A stretch of DNA of 49,732 nucleotides from Rossellomorea vietnamensis (GTDB taxonomy: Bacteria > Bacillota > Bacilli > Bacillales > Bacillaceae_B). The stretch covers positions 1-49,732 of the forward strand of contig NZ_LIXZ01000024.1 of NCBI RefSeq assembly GCF_001305855.1, written 5' to 3'. Shown here piece by piece: positions 27,160 through 37,863 of this stretch. Under the pieces are notes generated by a model that did no database searches, was not told the origin of the DNA, and saw nothing but the letters and a program-made list of their open reading frames with translations. The position numbers and the translations under genes are program-made. Numbering within the stretch: position 1 is the first letter of the stretch; the number at the start of each line of letters is the position of its first letter.

Positions 27160-27780
27160 ATGAATCTGAAAAAAGGATTATTTGAACGAAGACCTGAACC
27201 TTTTAGAGTCCTTCATCAGGAAGAGGGTGCAGCACAGGAGCTTTCAGTTCAATTGTCGTCGATGCTTCCCACTTATTATCGTACAAGGCCCATTGTGTTT
27301 ATATGTATCGGCACGGACCGGTCGACAGGGGATTCCTTGGGGCCTTTGGTCGGTACATTAATAGAGGAACAGGATATCAAACCATTCCATGTCTATGGAA
27401 CCTTGGATGACCCGATCCATGCTGTCAATCTGGAGGAGAAGCTCAAGGAGATCGCTTCGAAACATATCAACCCCTTTATCATAGGTGTCGATGCCTGTCT
27501 CGGACGATTAAAGAGTGTCGGTGCCATACAGTTGAGTGAAGGTCCATTACGACCAGGAGCCGGAGTAAATAAAGAGCTGCCTGAGGTTGGGGAAATTCAT
27601 TTGACCGGTATTGTAAATGTCAGTGGGTTTATGGAGTTTTTTGTCCTACAGAATACTCGTTTGAATCTTGTGATGAAGATGGCGAGGACGATTGCTGAAG
27701 CGATTGTACTGGCAGGTCATTCAGTAGAACGGAGAAATGCCGTCAGTATTGAAAAATGGCGGGAAGAATTGCAGCAATAA
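27160..27780 (+). CDS. yyaC: YyaC, DUF1256 spore protein
   Basis: 206 aa of the DUF1256 family, whose members resemble the GPR germination protease fold. Conserved blocks CIGTDRSTGDSLGPLVG, GTLDDPIHAVNL, IGVDACLG and GVGKELP-like GVNKELPEVG are visible. ATG 27160 has AAAGGAG upstream; GTG 27151 lies inside that RBS. It marks the organism as a spore former. Transcribed against replication and flanked by its own terminator. Confidence 0.92.
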   Translation: MNLKKGLFERRPEPFRVLHQEEGAAQELSVQLSSMLPTYYRTRPIVFICIGTDRSTGDSLGPLVGTLIEEQDIKPFHVYGTLDDPIHAVNLEEKLKEIASKHINPFIIGVDACLGRLKSVGAIQLSEGPLRPGAGVNKELPEVGEIHLTGIVNVSGFMEFFVLQNTRLNLVMKMARTIAEAIVLAGHSVERRNAVSIEKWREELQQ

Positions 27781-27783
27781 AGG

Positions 27784-27816
27784 AGGGAGATGGGGTGTTC
27801 AGCCATCTCCCTTTTT
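27784..27816. terminator. Terminator between yyaC and the DUF554 gene
   Basis: GGGAGATGG and CCATCTCCC form a 9-bp stem with an 8-nt loop, followed by TTTTT. Mainly for yyaC; it is 3 bp from the converging DUF554 gene. Confidence 0.85.
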
Positions 27817-27818
27817 GA

Positions 27819-28532
27819 TTACAAATACGTATGATAGGAGTGGATGATTCCGACTACCATGGCGACCACGATGATGCCCGGAAGTAAGTTGGCGACTCTT
27901 ATTTTCGTTACACCCAGGAGGTTGAGACCAATCGCAAAAATCATGATCCCTCCTGTTGACGTCATTTCGACAATATAAGCATCCATGAGCTCCTGAGGCA
28001 CCCATTGATGGATTTGAGTGGCGAATAGTGCGATGATTCCCTGATAGAGGACGACTGGAATGGCTGAGAACATAACACCGATCCCGAGGGTCGTCGTTAG
28101 GATTAATGAAGTAAACCCATCAATGATCGACTTGGTCAAAAGAACATCATGATCTCCCCTGATCCCGCTATCCAACGCACCGATAACGGCCATGGCCCCA
28201 ATGACAAATATCAGGGTCGCGGTGACAAAGCCTTGAGATATGGACGTTTCATTTTTGCTGCCGATCTTTGTTTCCAACCAGTTCCCCAGGGCATTCAGCC
28301 TGTCCTCAAGATTCATCCACTCTCCCCAGGCAGCACCGAGGGCAAGACTGATGATCACGATAAGAAAGTTCTCGCTTTTCAACCCCATCTGTAAACCAAG
28401 AACGATAACGGCGAGTCCGATCGCTTTCATGACTGTTCCCTTCATATCTTCAGGTATGCGGTGCAGGACCTTCCCGAGAAGCGTCCCGATGATAATACAT
28501 ACTCCATTTACTAGCGTTCCTAAAAGTACCAT
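27819..28532 (-). CDS. DUF554 membrane protein
   Basis: 237 aa with six to seven membrane segments and the DUF554 signatures LGTLVNGVCIIIGTLLG, GLQMGL, and GALDSGIRGDHDVLLTKSIIDGFTS. Function unknown, probably transport. The RBS is AAGGGG before ATG. Corresponds in type and place to the yyaD-yyaE neighbourhood, but the family differs from a firm symbol, so none is given. Confidence 0.85.
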   Translation of the reverse strand: MVLLGTLVNGVCIIIGTLLGKVLHRIPEDMKGTVMKAIGLAVIVLGLQMGLKSENFLIVIISLALGAAWGEWMNLEDRLNALGNWLETKIGSKNETSISQGFVTATLIFVIGAMAVIGALDSGIRGDHDVLLTKSIIDGFTSLILTTTLGIGVMFSAIPVVLYQGIIALFATQIHQWVPQELMDAYIVEMTSTGGIMIFAIGLNLLGVTKIRVANLLPGIIVVAMVVGIIHSYHTYL

Positions 28533-28587
28533 GACGTTTCCCCTTATGATTATTTCCCAAAGAATAGTATATGTACCATATGGAAGA

Positions 28588-28630
28588 GGACTGGCTTAAA
28601 TGGCATGAGATATACCACTTAAGTCAGTCC
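28588..28630 (-). terminator. Hairpin after spo0J
   Basis: GGACTGGCTTAAATGG (28588-28603) and CCACTTAAGTCAGTCC (28615-28630) pair over 16 bp with one or two wobbles. The minus strand continues TCTTCC, so the U-tract is poor. It may be a weak terminator or an mRNA 3' end stabiliser. Its GGGACTGAC arm resembles the terminator at 5951-5991. Confidence 0.55.
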
Positions 28631-28644
28631 CTTTTACAATGATG

Positions 28645-29484
28645 TTACTGCAATAATTCCAAAATCCGATCCAAGTCTTCCTTCGAAAAGAATTCCAGTT
28701 CGATTTTCCCTTTTTTCTTCGATTGTTTAATCGTTACGGTTGTACCGAAGCGTTCACGCAAGAGGGATTCCTGTTCCTGAATGAAGACATCTTTTCTCTC
28801 GGTCTTTTTTGTTTCACGTGGAACATTGTCATTGGCTTCTTGAATGATTTTTTCTAATAGACGGACGTTTAATGATTCTTTAAGGATCCGATTGACGATC
28901 ATGGACAGCTTCTTTTTATCTTTCAATCCAAGAAGTGCCCGGCCATGTCCCATTGACAGCTTACCTTCCGAAATAAGTTCCTGAACGGGTGAAGGGAGGG
29001 AGAGTAAGCGAATATGGTTTGCGATATGAGGTCTGCTCTTCCCTAATCGTTTCGCCAGTTCTTCCTGGGTAAGCTTCAATTTATCCATCAGCATTTGATA
29101 GGCTGCGCCTTCCTCGATCGGTGTCAGATCCTCACGTTGAAGGTTTTCCAACACCGCGAGTTCCATCATTTGTTGATCATTCAATTCACGCACTACAACT
29201 GGAACTGTCTCTAACTTGGCCGCTGTCGCTGCACGATAACGGCGTTCACCGACCACTATCTCATATCCTTTAATGGACTTACGGACAATGATCGGTTGGA
29301 GGATCCCGTGTTCCAGGATCGATTCTTTCAATTCTTCGATTGCCTGCGGCTCAAAGATCTTTCGTGGCTGATAAGGGTTCGGCCTTATTTCTTTCAGGCT
29401 CACTTCCTGGACGGACTCTTCATTTTGCGTTGTTTGCATATTGGTAAAGAGAGCATTGATGCCCTTTCCTAAACCTTTAGCCAT
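28645..29484 (-). CDS. spo0J: Spo0J/ParB chromosome partition protein
   Basis: 279-aa CTP-dependent DNA clamp. N-terminal CTPase domain with the motifs NPYQPRK and GERRYRAA, the HTH that reads parS (KRLGKSRPHIANHIRLLSLP), and a C-terminal dimer domain. It starts 8 bp inside the soj 3' end and carries a parS site (28810-28825) within its own coding sequence, as in B. subtilis. ATG with GGAAG-type RBS inside soj. Confidence 0.98.
   Translation of the reverse strand: MAKGLGKGINALFTNMQTTQNEESVQEVSLKEIRPNPYQPRKIFEPQAIEELKESILEHGILQPIIVRKSIKGYEIVVGERRYRAATAAKLETVPVVVRELNDQQMMELAVLENLQREDLTPIEEGAAYQMLMDKLKLTQEELAKRLGKSRPHIANHIRLLSLPSPVQELISEGKLSMGHGRALLGLKDKKKLSMIVNRILKESLNVRLLEKIIQEANDNVPRETKKTERKDVFIQEQESLLRERFGTTVTIKQSKKKGKIELEFFSKEDLDRILELLQ
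28810..28825. other. parS site inside spo0J
   Basis: The plus strand reads TGTTTCACGTGGAACA and the minus strand TGTTCCACGTGAAACA, the exact B. subtilis consensus. Located in the 3' half of spo0J. Confidence 0.95.
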
Positions 29485-30238
29485 TCGCCACCACTTCCTT
29501 TGCCAGTTCTAAATAAACTTCTGCTCCCCTGGATTTCGCATCATAGATGATAATCGGTTCACCATGACTGGGTGCTTCACTTAAACGAACGTTACGTGGG
29601 ATAATTGTGCGATACACTTTGTCTTGAAAGTATTTTTTCACTTCTTCGATGACCTGGATTCCAAGATTGGTCCTGGCGTCAAGCATCGTTAACAACACAC
29701 CATCAATCATAAGGTCATGATTCAGATGCTTCTGCACTAAACGGACCGTGCTTAACAGCTGACTTAATCCCTCGAGGGCATAATATTCACACTGGACCGG
29801 TATGACGACAGCATCAGAAGCCGTTAACGCATTGATCGTCAACAGACCCAATGAAGGGGGACAATCGATAATGATATATTCGAATTCGTCTTTCACCTTC
29901 TCCAACGCTTTCTTTAAACGGACTTCACGGGAGATGGTCGGGACCAGTTCAATTTCTGCTCCGGCAAGTGATATCGTTGCAGGGACAATCGATAAGTTCT
30001 CCACTTTTGATTGTTTAATCGTGTCTTTTACGTCTACATCATCCACCAACACATCATAGATACACTGCTGTACATCCCCTTTTTCAACGCCGACACCACT
30101 AGTGGCGTTTCCCTGAGGATCGATATCTACGAGTAAAACCTTTTTCCCTATATAAGCTAAACAAGCCCCCAAATTGACGGATGTCGTGGTCTTTCCCACT
30201 CCGCCCTTTTGGTTTGTAACGGCTACGATTCTGCCCAA
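29477..30238 (-). CDS. soj: Soj/ParA chromosome partition ATPase
   Basis: 253-aa deviant-Walker ATPase. KGGVGKTTTSVNLG (P-loop with the extra lysine), DIDPQGNAT, YIIIDCPPSLGLLT. It controls DnaA activity and, with Spo0J, origin segregation. The frame opens at GTG 30247, but the TTG at 30238 has AGGTGA 5 nt upstream and gives the standard start (MGRIVAVTNQ). Overlaps spo0J by 8 bp. Confidence 0.96.
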   Translation of the reverse strand: MGRIVAVTNQKGGVGKTTTSVNLGACLAYIGKKVLLVDIDPQGNATSGVGVEKGDVQQCIYDVLVDDVDVKDTIKQSKVENLSIVPATISLAGAEIELVPTISREVRLKKALEKVKDEFEYIIIDCPPSLGLLTINALTASDAVVIPVQCEYYALEGLSQLLSTVRLVQKHLNHDLMIDGVLLTMLDARTNLGIQVIEEVKKYFQDKVYRTIIPRNVRLSEAPSHGEPIIIYDAKSRGAEVYLELAKEVVANG

Positions 30239-30399
30239 GGTTGTCACCTACCTTTTGACTTCCTAAGATTGATTTCATTTTTTCACAGTATTCTTTTATT
30301 CTATCAAAATTCCCGGATAATTGTCTGTCAATTTTTCAAAAAGAGACACGTTTCCACAAATAGGAAAGGAAAGTTGCTCCCTTACTAGCTTCGTTTCCC

Positions 30400-30442
30400 A
30401 ATAAAAAAAGTGAGAAACGGTTCGGATATGTTTCTCACTTTT
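30400..30442 (-). terminator. Terminator of noc
   Basis: AAAAAGTGAGAAAC and GTTTCTCACTTTT form a 13-bp stem with an 11-nt loop. The minus strand ends in seven T. It separates noc from soj-spo0J. Confidence 0.9.
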
Positions 30443-30453
30443 AGTCTGGGAAT

Positions 30454-31317
30454 CTATTTTTTTTTCGGAATACGAATGGTGAATTGGTAGAATTCCTCGT
30501 GCTCTTCTTCTTCTGAGTCGAGATTGATCCCGCTATCGGATACCATGGACAGCGATTGTCGGATCGTATTCACGGCAATTCTCATATCCTTGCTGAATGC
30601 CTTCCGTTTAGGCTTCGGCTTTTGAGTCGTTCCCTCTTGCATTTTCACAACCCGGTCTTCGGTCTGTTTGACATTCAAACTCTTTTCAATGATTTCTTGA
30701 AGGAGCTGGATCTGCTTTTCAGAATTCTTCAGAGGAATCAAAGCCCTGGCGTGACGTTCAGTGATTTGTTTATCTAGTAGAGCCGATTGAATTTCTTCTG
30801 GAAGCTTTAGGAGACGAAGCTTGTTCGCCACGGTTGATTGTCCTTTTCCTAAGCGTTGAGCAAGGGCTTCTTGAGTTAGATCATGTAATTCCAACAGTTT
30901 TCCATATGCGATTGCTTCCTCTATAGGAGAGAGCTCTTCTCTTTGTAAGTTCTCAATTAATGCGACAGAAGCTGTTTCTGTATCATTAAGATTCTTCACA
31001 ATCGCCGGTACGGTTTCCCAGCCAAGCTTTTGAACAGCTCTGTATCGCCGTTCACCCGCAATGATTTCAAACTGGTCATCATCGTATTGTCTCACCACGA
31101 TCGGCTGGATGATGCCATGAGTGTGTATCGTTCTGGATAACTCTTCTATCTTTTCATCATTAAACACAGTCCTTGGTTGAAATCGATTAGGGATGATTTG
31201 TGAGACCTGTATTTTCCTCACTTCATCACGAACTTCTTCCACTACATTTGACTCTTCAGATTCAACATCTTGCTCCTTTTCACCTAGGCCAAAAAAACGA
31301 GAGAAAGGATGCTTCAT
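30454..31317 (-). CDS. noc: Noc, nucleoid occlusion protein
   Basis: 287-aa ParB paralogue. The amphipathic membrane-targeting N-terminus [14 protein letters not shown] distinguishes Noc from Spo0J. ParB-type motifs [15 protein letters not shown] and the [23 protein letters not shown] follow. It blocks FtsZ assembly over the nucleoid by binding NBS sites. No exact NBS is present in the window, consistent with their scattering around the chromosome. RBS AAAGGTGG before ATG. Confidence 0.96.
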   Translation of the reverse strand: MKHPFSRFFGLGEKEQDVESEESNVVEEVRDEVRKIQVSQIIPNRFQPRTVFNDEKIEELSRTIHTHGIIQPIVVRQYDDDQFEIIAGERRYRAVQKLGWETVPAIVKNLNDTETASVALIENLQREELSPIEEAIAYGKLLELHDLTQEALAQRLGKGQSTVANKLRLLKLPEEIQSALLDKQITERHARALIPLKNSEKQIQLLQEIIEKSLNVKQTEDRVVKMQEGTTQKPKPKRKAFSKDMRIAVNTIRQSLSMVSDSGINLDSEEEEHEEFYQFTIRIPKKK

Positions 31318-31434
31318 CTTCCTACACCACCTTTAAGAAACTCCCTTAATTAATATTCTCTAAAATATGTCAAATTCCTGCCTTCTGCATATGCCGATTA
31401 TACCATGACCGATAAAGGCAGGAGAGTGACCATA

Positions 31435-32151
31435 CTATTCTAACGGTAATTTATTCGGTGTCCCGGGTTTTCTGGGATATTTATTAGGCGTTTCTTTCAC
31501 TTTATTGATCTTCACGATATTCCGCTCACTTTCCTCTTCAGGAAGAACGAAGGAATACATTTTATCCGTTTGTCCACCAAGCGTTCCGATGGCTTTCTTA
31601 GCATTAGACAGCTCTTCATTAACATTCGAAGCCTTCATGGCGACAAACGCTCCACCTTTTTTCACAAGCGGCAGGCATAATTCGCTTAAAACGGACATCC
31701 TGGCTACGGCTCTTGCTGTAACCATATCATATTTTTCGCGGTGAGCCTTATTTTTTCCAAATGTCTCTGCACGATCATGATAAAAATGGGTATTTTCCAG
31801 TCCCAGCTCATCCGACAAATGATTTAAAAATGTGATCCGCTTGTTCAAGGAATCAACAATCGAGATATGTAGATGGGGGAAGCATATTTTAAGCGGAATA
31901 CTTGGAAAACCGGCACCTGCCCCAACATCACACAGAGATTGAACTTCCGTGAAGTCAACATAAAATGCTGCACTGATGGAATCGTAAAAATGCTTTAAAT
32001 AGACATCTTCCTTGTTCGTGATTGCCGTCAAATTCATTTTTTCATTCCATTCAACAAGCAATTCATAGTAGCGTTCAAACTGATCTAATTGCCTGGAAGA
32101 AAGGGAAATCCCCTTCTCCTCAAGCATTGATTGAAATTCATTTACGTTCAT
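31435..32151 (-). CDS. rsmG: 16S rRNA m7G527 methyltransferase RsmG
   Basis: 238 aa, full length. SAM-binding motif [13 protein letters not shown], followed by [11 protein letters not shown] and the [11 protein letters not shown] segment. It methylates G527 of 16S rRNA. Starts 21 bp after mnmG, in the classic mnmE-mnmG-rsmG order. Confidence 0.97.
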   Translation of the reverse strand: MNVNEFQSMLEEKGISLSSRQLDQFERYYELLVEWNEKMNLTAITNKEDVYLKHFYDSISAAFYVDFTEVQSLCDVGAGAGFPSIPLKICFPHLHISIVDSLNKRITFLNHLSDELGLENTHFYHDRAETFGKNKAHREKYDMVTARAVARMSVLSELCLPLVKKGGAFVAMKASNVNEELSNAKKAIGTLGGQTDKMYSFVLPEEESERNIVKINKVKETPNKYPRKPGTPNKLPLE

Positions 32152-32172
32152 GAAATTTTCCTTCCTTTACCT

Positions 32173-34065
32173 CTATTGATCACCGGATACTTTAGCGATT
32201 TTCCCCTGCTCGATGTAGACCATCAATATAGAGACATCTGCAGGATTCACGCCTGAAATGCGGGAGGCCTGTGCAAGAGAAAGAGGCTGGACCTCGATCA
32301 ATTTCTGTCTTGCTTCAGAAGCTAACCCGCTGATCGCACTGTAATCAATGTTCTCAGGAATTCGTTTATTTTCCATCTTCTTCATTTTATCGACCTGTTG
32401 AAGAGATTTTTCAATATAACCTTCATATTTCACCTGGATTTCAACTTGCTCCTCTACGTCGGGATCAAGCTCGATATCGCTTGGGACGAGTGTCTTAATA
32501 TGGCTGTAATTCATTTCTGGCCGCTTCAGGAGATCAGCAGCCACTATCCCGTCTTTCAACTCGCTTCCGCCTGCTTCTCGGATAACCCTTTGAGTTTCTT
32601 CAGTCGGCTTGATGCGGACGGTTTCAAGTCGCTTCTTCTCTGCTGATATCGCTTCTTTCTTTGTGGTGAATCGTTCAAAACGATCTTCTGAGATCAATCC
32701 GATCTGATGACCGATATCCGTTAAGCGAAGATCGGCATTGTCATGACGGAGCAACAGGCGGTATTCCGCGCGGGAAGTCAGAAGACGATACGGTTCGTTC
32801 GTCCCTTTTGTCACAAGGTCATCGATCAGTACCCCGATATAAGCGTCTGATCGGCTTAAGATCACCTCGTCTTTATCAAGAGCACGGCACGCAGCATTGA
32901 TTCCGGCCATCAAACCTTGACCAGCCGCTTCTTCATAGCCCGATGTTCCGTTGATTTGACCAGCGGTATAAAGGTTTTTAATTTTTTTCGTTTCTAGGGT
33001 CGGCCATAATTGCGTCGGTACGATGGAATCATACTCGATTGCATAACCGGCACGCATCATTTGGACTTTCTCAAGACCCGGAATGGTCTGCAGGATTTTT
33101 TGCTGCACATCTTCAGGCAGGCTTGTCGATAATCCTTGTACGTATACTTCCTGAGTATTTCTTCCTTCCGGCTCAAGGAAGATTTGATGACGCGGCTTGT
33201 CGTGGAAACGCACGACCTTATCTTCAATGGAAGGACAGTAACGAGGTCCGGTTCCTTTGATCATACCTGAATACATTGGCGAACGATGAAGATTGTCGTC
33301 GATTAATTGATGAGTCAGTTCATTCGTATACGTCAGCCAGCATGGAAGTTGATCCGTGATGTATTTTGTCGTTTCATAGCTGAATGCACGTGGAACATCA
33401 TCACCAGGCTGAATTTCCGTTTTCGAATAATCGATCGTCGAGCTATTGACCCGCGGCGGTGTACCGGTTTTAAACCGTACCGTATCGAAGCCAAGCTCAT
33501 GCAAATGATCAGATAGTCTGATGGAAGGCTGTTGGTTATTGGGACCGCTTGAATATTTCAGGTCTCCCAATATGATTTCACCACGAAGGAAGGTACCTGT
33601 AGTGATGACGACCGTTTTGGCACGGTAGGCAGCACCTGTCATCGTGACGACACCTTTACATTCATCATCTTCCACGATCAATTCCTCTACCATTCCCTGC
33701 ATCAAGGTCATGTTCGGTTCGTTTTCGATTGTCCGCTTCATTTCATTCTGATAGAGGAATTTATCTGCCTGTGCCCGTAATGCACGTACGGCAGGACCTT
33801 TCCCTGTATTCAACATCCTCATTTGTATATGTGTTTTATCTATATTACGCCCCATCTCTCCACCGAGAGCGTCGATTTCCCTTACAACGATCCCTTTGGC
33901 CGGTCCACCAACAGATGGATTACACGGCATAAAGGCGACCATATCAAGATTAATGGTGACCATTAACGTCTTCGCTCCCATACGTGCAGAAGCAAGTCCC
34001 GCTTCCACCCCGGCATGGCCAGCACCAATGACAATGACATCATATTGCCCTGCGTCATATTGCAT
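32173..34065 (-). CDS. mnmG: tRNA U34 modification enzyme MnmG (GidA)
   Basis: 630-aa FAD enzyme that with MnmE places the cmnm5 group on wobble U34. N-terminal FAD motif [24 protein letters not shown], the Cys block [11 protein letters not shown], and a helical C-terminal tRNA/MnmE domain. Start ATG 34065 with AAGGAGG upstream. Confidence 0.98.
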   Translation of the reverse strand: MQYDAGQYDVIVIGAGHAGVEAGLASARMGAKTLMVTINLDMVAFMPCNPSVGGPAKGIVVREIDALGGEMGRNIDKTHIQMRMLNTGKGPAVRALRAQADKFLYQNEMKRTIENEPNMTLMQGMVEELIVEDDECKGVVTMTGAAYRAKTVVITTGTFLRGEIILGDLKYSSGPNNQQPSIRLSDHLHELGFDTVRFKTGTPPRVNSSTIDYSKTEIQPGDDVPRAFSYETTKYITDQLPCWLTYTNELTHQLIDDNLHRSPMYSGMIKGTGPRYCPSIEDKVVRFHDKPRHQIFLEPEGRNTQEVYVQGLSTSLPEDVQQKILQTIPGLEKVQMMRAGYAIEYDSIVPTQLWPTLETKKIKNLYTAGQINGTSGYEEAAGQGLMAGINAACRALDKDEVILSRSDAYIGVLIDDLVTKGTNEPYRLLTSRAEYRLLLRHDNADLRLTDIGHQIGLISEDRFERFTTKKEAISAEKKRLETVRIKPTEETQRVIREAGGSELKDGIVAADLLKRPEMNYSHIKTLVPSDIELDPDVEEQVEIQVKYEGYIEKSLQQVDKMKKMENKRIPENIDYSAISGLASEARQKLIEVQPLSLAQASRISGVNPADVSILMVYIEQGKIAKVSGDQ

Positions 34066-34121
34066 GGTTTGTTATTTCCTCCTTGTAGGACGGATAAATC
34101 ACGTCCACATTATAATAGTGT

Positions 34122-35507
34122 TTATTTTCCTAAGCAGAACTGAGAAAACAGCTGATCGATCAGGCTTTCATGAACGCTGTCCCCGATGATTTCACCTAAT
34201 AGTTCCCAGGTTCTCGTCAGATCGATCTGAGCTATATCAATCGGTGTCCCCATCTCTACGCTGTCGATCGCTTCGTTGATTGCAAGGGATGCCTGGTTGA
34301 GCAAAGCGATATGACGGCTGTTGGATACATATGTCATATCCCCCGCTTCAATGGATCCTGCAAAGAATAAGGATGAAATGGCTTCTTCCAGTTCATCGAT
34401 TCCCTGTTCCTCCAGTAAAGCCGTTGTCACCAACTGATGATGTTCGGATAGTTTCCTTACCTTATCTATATCAATCTTCTGAGGAAGATCGGTTTTGTTC
34501 ACGATGACAATGACGTCCATTCCTTTCACCGCTTCGAATAACTGTTCATCCTCAAAGGTTAATTCATCTGCATAATTGAGCACGAGTAAAATTAAATCGG
34601 CTTCCTTCAACACCTGTCTCGAGCGCTCCACGCCAATCCGTTCAACGATGTCTTCGGTCTCACGAATCCCCGCCGTATCCACAAGACGGAGCGGTACACC
34701 CCTTACATTGACATATTCCTCGATCACATCACGTGTTGTCCCGGGGATATCCGTCACGATAGCTTTATTTTCGTGAACAAGACTGTTTAAGAGGGAGGAC
34801 TTCCCTACATTGGGCCGTCCGATAATTACCGTAGAAAGACCTTCCCTTAAAATCTTCCCTTGTTCTGAAGTGCGAACCAGCCGGTCGATTTCATCCCGCA
34901 CGTGCTTGGATTTTTCCAGAAGGACGTTGTGCGTCATCTCTTCTACATCATCATACTCCGGATAATCGATATTCACTTCGACATGGGCAAGTGTTTCAAG
35001 AATTTCCTGGCGGAGCTTTCTGATCAAATTGGAAAGACGGCCTTCCATTTGATTCAGGGCTACATTCATAGCCCGGTCGGTTTTAGCCCGAATGAGATCC
35101 ATCACTGCTTCTGCCTGAGAGAGATCGATTCGGCCATTCAGGAAAGCCCGCTTCGTGAATTCACCGGGTTCTGCAAGTCTCGCCCCGTTCTTCAACACCA
35201 ACTGCAGAACTTTATTCACCGACACAAGTCCACCGTGGCAGTTGATCTCGATGATGTCTTCCCGGGTGAATGTCTTCGGCCCTTTCATCACGGAAACCAT
35301 GACCTCTTCCACCACTTGATCGGTGTCTGGATCAACGATATTTCCATAATGAATGGTATGGGATGCAAATTCCTTCATGGAACTTCCTTTCATTCCCTTA
35401 AAGACTTTATCACCGATATCGAATGCCTGGTCACCGCTCAAACGGACGATGGCGATCGCTCCCTCTCCCATCGGCGTGGATATGGCTGCAATTGTATCAA
35501 ATTCCAT
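34122..35507 (-). CDS. mnmE: tRNA modification GTPase MnmE (TrmE)
   Basis: 461 aa. N-terminal folate-binding domain ([16 protein letters not shown]), helical domain, inserted G domain ([38 protein letters not shown]) and the C-terminal CLGK with the conserved Cys. The open frame extends 43 codons upstream. ATG 35507 has AGAGGTG and the family N-terminus MEFDTIAA. The 270-bp gap upstream to jag holds two DnaA boxes. Confidence 0.98.
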   Translation of the reverse strand: MEFDTIAAISTPMGEGAIAIVRLSGDQAFDIGDKVFKGMKGSSMKEFASHTIHYGNIVDPDTDQVVEEVMVSVMKGPKTFTREDIIEINCHGGLVSVNKVLQLVLKNGARLAEPGEFTKRAFLNGRIDLSQAEAVMDLIRAKTDRAMNVALNQMEGRLSNLIRKLRQEILETLAHVEVNIDYPEYDDVEEMTHNVLLEKSKHVRDEIDRLVRTSEQGKILREGLSTVIIGRPNVGKSSLLNSLVHENKAIVTDIPGTTRDVIEEYVNVRGVPLRLVDTAGIRETEDIVERIGVERSRQVLKEADLILLVLNYADELTFEDEQLFEAVKGMDVIVIVNKTDLPQKIDIDKVRKLSEHHQLVTTALLEEQGIDELEEAISSLFFAGSIEAGDMTYVSNSRHIALLNQASLAINEAIDSVEMGTPIDIAQIDLTRTWELLGEIIGDSVHESLIDQLFSQFCLGK

Positions 35508-35642
35508 TATGTTCACCTCTCTTATAGCTGATCTATCTATATGAAATGTATTGTAGAAAGTAACGTTTCCCCAAATTAATAGAATATCACAATCCGTTTT
35601 AATACTAAAGAAAGGAAACCCTTTGTTCGTCACCAAATAATG

Positions 35643-35690
35643 TTATCCACAAAGATAACATCTTATCTCTATCATTTTAACTTATCCACA
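35643..35690 (+). other. Pair of perfect DnaA boxes between mnmE and jag
   Basis: TTATCCACA occurs at 35643-35651 and 35682-35690, same orientation, 39 bp apart. The first is inside the palindrome TGTTATC-N6-GATAACA (35641-35660). Both lie in an AT-rich stretch upstream of mnmE, about 3.2 kb from dnaA. They could titrate DnaA or couple mnmE expression to it. Confidence 0.75.
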
Positions 35691-35739
35691 TGTGAATAAC
35701 AATAAACCGGGGTGAAAATAAGATTCAAACGGGTGAAGC

Positions 35740-35775
35740 AATAAAAAAAACGATCCCCCGAAAGGAATCGTCTTT
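35740..35775 (-). terminator. Terminator of the rnpA-yidC-jag unit
   Basis: On the minus strand ACGATTCC pairs with GGGGATCGT around a short loop, with T8 after it, just after the jag stop. Confidence 0.87.
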
Positions 35776-35777
35776 CA

Positions 35778-36395
35778 TTATTTTGGTGCAATGACAATGT
35801 ATCGATTGGGTTCTCTTCCCTCTGAGTGGGTATCGACCCTTTTGGAATCCACTAAAGCGGAGTGGATCACTTTTCGTTCATATGAGGGCATCGGTTCCAA
35901 TGAAACAGAGCGATTGGTGCGCAGTGCCTTTTCTGCCAACCGTTCCGCAAGCGTTGTCAGCGTCTGCTTCCGTCTTTCCCGATAGTTTTCGGCATCCAAC
36001 AGGATCGTAATGAACTGACCGGATACCCGATTGGCGACCAATTGAGACAAATGTTGAAGAGCATTCAACGTTTGTCCTCTTTTTCCAATCAATAGAGCCA
36101 TTTTTTCACCGGAAATGTTGAATTCCACATCTCTTCCATCCCTTTTCACTTCTATGGTCGCTTCCACGCCCATTTCACGTGCAACGGATAGAAGAAAATC
36201 CTTTGCTTCCTCTACTGGATCAACCGCTTTCTTTACTTTGACAATTGCAGGCCTTCCACCGAACAATCCGAATAAACCTTTTTTACCTTGATCAATGACG
36301 TCGATTTCTGCTTCATCTTTGGTGATATTCAGTTGAGACAAGGCTGATTCAATGGCTTCTTCCACCGTTTGACCAGTCGCTTCTACTTCTCTCAC
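35778..36395 (-). CDS. jag: Jag/KhpB RNA-binding protein
   Basis: 205 aa. Jag-N domain ([18 protein letters not shown]), KH domain with [13 protein letters not shown], and R3H domain ([20 protein letters not shown] to the end). In Gram-positives it partners KhpA and affects cell elongation and mRNA stability. Starts within the yidC stop (ATGA overlap), as in Bacillus spoIIIJ-jag. Confidence 0.96.
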   Translation of the reverse strand: MREVEATGQTVEEAIESALSQLNITKDEAEIDVIDQGKKGLFGLFGGRPAIVKVKKAVDPVEEAKDFLLSVAREMGVEATIEVKRDGRDVEFNISGEKMALLIGKRGQTLNALQHLSQLVANRVSGQFITILLDAENYRERRKQTLTTLAERLAEKALRTNRSVSLEPMPSYERKVIHSALVDSKRVDTHSEGREPNRYIVIAPK

Positions 36396-37180
36396 TTTTT
36401 CTTTCCTCCTGAATTCCCACCAGCTTTAGCTGCTTGCGCCTCTTTGATTTCAGGTCCTTTTACAAAGTATGTCTGAGCGATCATAAATAGATTTCCGACT
36501 ACCCAGTATAAGGATAGAGCTGCAGGGAAGTTAATCGCAAAAATGATGATCATGACCGGCATGATATAAAGCATCATCGCCATTTGCGGATTTTGATTCG
36601 CTGTACCCGCCATCATTAATTTTTGTTGGATGAACGTTGTTAAACCTGCTACTAAAGGTAAAATATAGTATGGATCCGGGTTCCCGAGATCGAACCATAA
36701 GAAGTTATGCGCTTTAATTTCCTGTGTCCTGACGATCGCATGGTAGAAACCGATTAAGATCGGCATTTGAACGATCAAAGGGAAACAACCCGCTAAAGGA
36801 TTCACCCCGTGACTTTGGAATAAAGCCATCGTTTCTTGTTGAAGCTTTTGCTGAGTTTGTGCATCTTTCGAGCTATATTTTTCACGCAGTTTTTTCATTT
36901 CAGGTTGTAATGTCTGCATGGCTTTTGAATTTCTCGTTTGTTTGATCATCAATGGCAGAATCGCTGTACGAATAAGCAATGTAACAATCACAATCGCCAA
37001 TCCATAAGATCCACCCATGAACTCCGCAACCATTGTAATTAATTGTGATAAAGGATAGACAATGTATTCATTCCATATTCCGCTACTATCAGATGTGATC
37101 GGCTTATTGTAATCGGTACAACCTGATAGAATAGCCATTAGCCCAATGATTCCCACCAGGGCTATAATTCTCTTTTTCAC
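36392..37180 (-). CDS. yidC: Membrane protein insertase YidC (SpoIIIJ type)
   Basis: 262-aa lipoprotein-type insertase. Signal peptide with lipobox LSGC (Cys21), five membrane segments, the conserved Arg in [13 protein letters not shown], and a basic tail ([11 protein letters not shown]). It inserts membrane proteins; the SpoIIIJ paralogue also serves SpoIIIA assembly in sporulation. GTG start with GGGAGG upstream. Confidence 0.96.
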   Translation of the reverse strand: MKKRIIALVGIIGLMAILSGCTDYNKPITSDSSGIWNEYIVYPLSQLITMVAEFMGGSYGLAIVIVTLLIRTAILPLMIKQTRNSKAMQTLQPEMKKLREKYSSKDAQTQQKLQQETMALFQSHGVNPLAGCFPLIVQMPILIGFYHAIVRTQEIKAHNFLWFDLGNPDPYYILPLVAGLTTFIQQKLMMAGTANQNPQMAMMLYIMPVMIIIFAINFPAALSLYWVVGNLFMIAQTYFVKGPEIKEAQAAKAGGNSGGKKK

Positions 37181-37321
37181 CCTTATTTTCCTCCCAACTA
37201 ATATCTTTCAAGTAAAATGTAAAACAAGTACCATCATTCCGTACTAAAAAAGTACAATCCCTCGTATTGTAACATCTTTTTTGAGGCTTGTGATGACGAA
37301 ACCTGTCATTCTCTCAAAATG

Positions 37322-37696
37322 TTATGACTTCTTCCTATCATATTTGCCATAAGAAGACCTTTTCAATACTTTTCCTCGTTTTAAAACATGGGTGAGACTC
37401 CCCTTCACCTCATGGAAATTCATGTCGGCCGCCGGTTTCCTGGCGATGATAAGATAATCGTACTGATCGTGAACCTCTTCTTGTAATTCTAAGAAAGCCT
37501 GCCTCACATAACGCTTGATTTGATTACGGCAAACAGCATTCCCGATTTTTTTGCTGACGGAAATTCCGATTCGAAAGGGCTGTGGCTCTTCCTTCTTTAA
37601 TAGATACAAGACGAATTGACGATTCGCGAAGGATGTTCCTTTTTTGAATATTTCCTGGAACTCTTTATTTTTCTTTACTCTTTGCTCTTTCCTCAT
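37322..37696 (-). CDS. rnpA: Ribonuclease P protein component
   Basis: 124 aa. Family core [13 protein letters not shown], the RNR motif [12 protein letters not shown], and [11 protein letters not shown]. It aids RNase P RNA in 5' maturation of tRNA. GTG three codons upstream lacks RBS spacing. ATG 37696 has AGGTG 6 nt before it. Confidence 0.97.
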   Translation of the reverse strand: MRKEQRVKKNKEFQEIFKKGTSFANRQFVLYLLKKEEPQPFRIGISVSKKIGNAVCRNQIKRYVRQAFLELQEEVHDQYDYLIIARKPAADMNFHEVKGSLTHVLKRGKVLKRSSYGKYDRKKS

Positions 37697-37743
37697 GGAC
37701 CACACCTAATTTTCATTTTTGTCTTGATCTAACCTCGACATTA

Positions 37744-37805
37744 TTGGCTCATTCATATGAAATTATAAGTACTTTTTCGCGTAAACCGAAATACGAACGA
37801 GCCAA
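37744..37805. repeat. Inverted repeat spanning the rnpA leader
   Basis: TTGGCTCATTC (37744-37754) and GAACGAGCCAA (37795-37805) are 11-bp arms with one mismatch, 40 bp apart. Between them the minus strand has TATAAT (37762-37767) with a weak -35, TTCGGT, 17 nt upstream. The arrangement suggests either a leader hairpin or an operator around a promoter for rnpA. Confidence 0.45.
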
Positions 37806-37830
37806 ATCGTCTTATCTCATTATTGAGAGG

Positions 37831-37863
37831 AAAAAAAAGACCACTGAGTCAGTTCAGTGGTCT
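37831..37863 (-). terminator. Terminator overlapping the rpmH stop
   Basis: AGACCACTGA and TCAGTGGTCT form a perfect 10-bp stem with a 6-nt loop. On the minus strand T8 follows. The stem begins in the last bases of rpmH, so rpmH ends tightly and rnpA is mostly separate. Confidence 0.9.

Noticed and set aside
34902..35531. Long open frame (209 codons) on the plus strand
   Set aside because: Fully antisense to mnmE, with no recognisable family or RBS. It is a shadow of mnmE codon structure.
36174..36189. CATTTCACGTGCAACG in jag, parS-like
   Set aside because: Four mismatches. The three exact parS sites set a much stricter standard.
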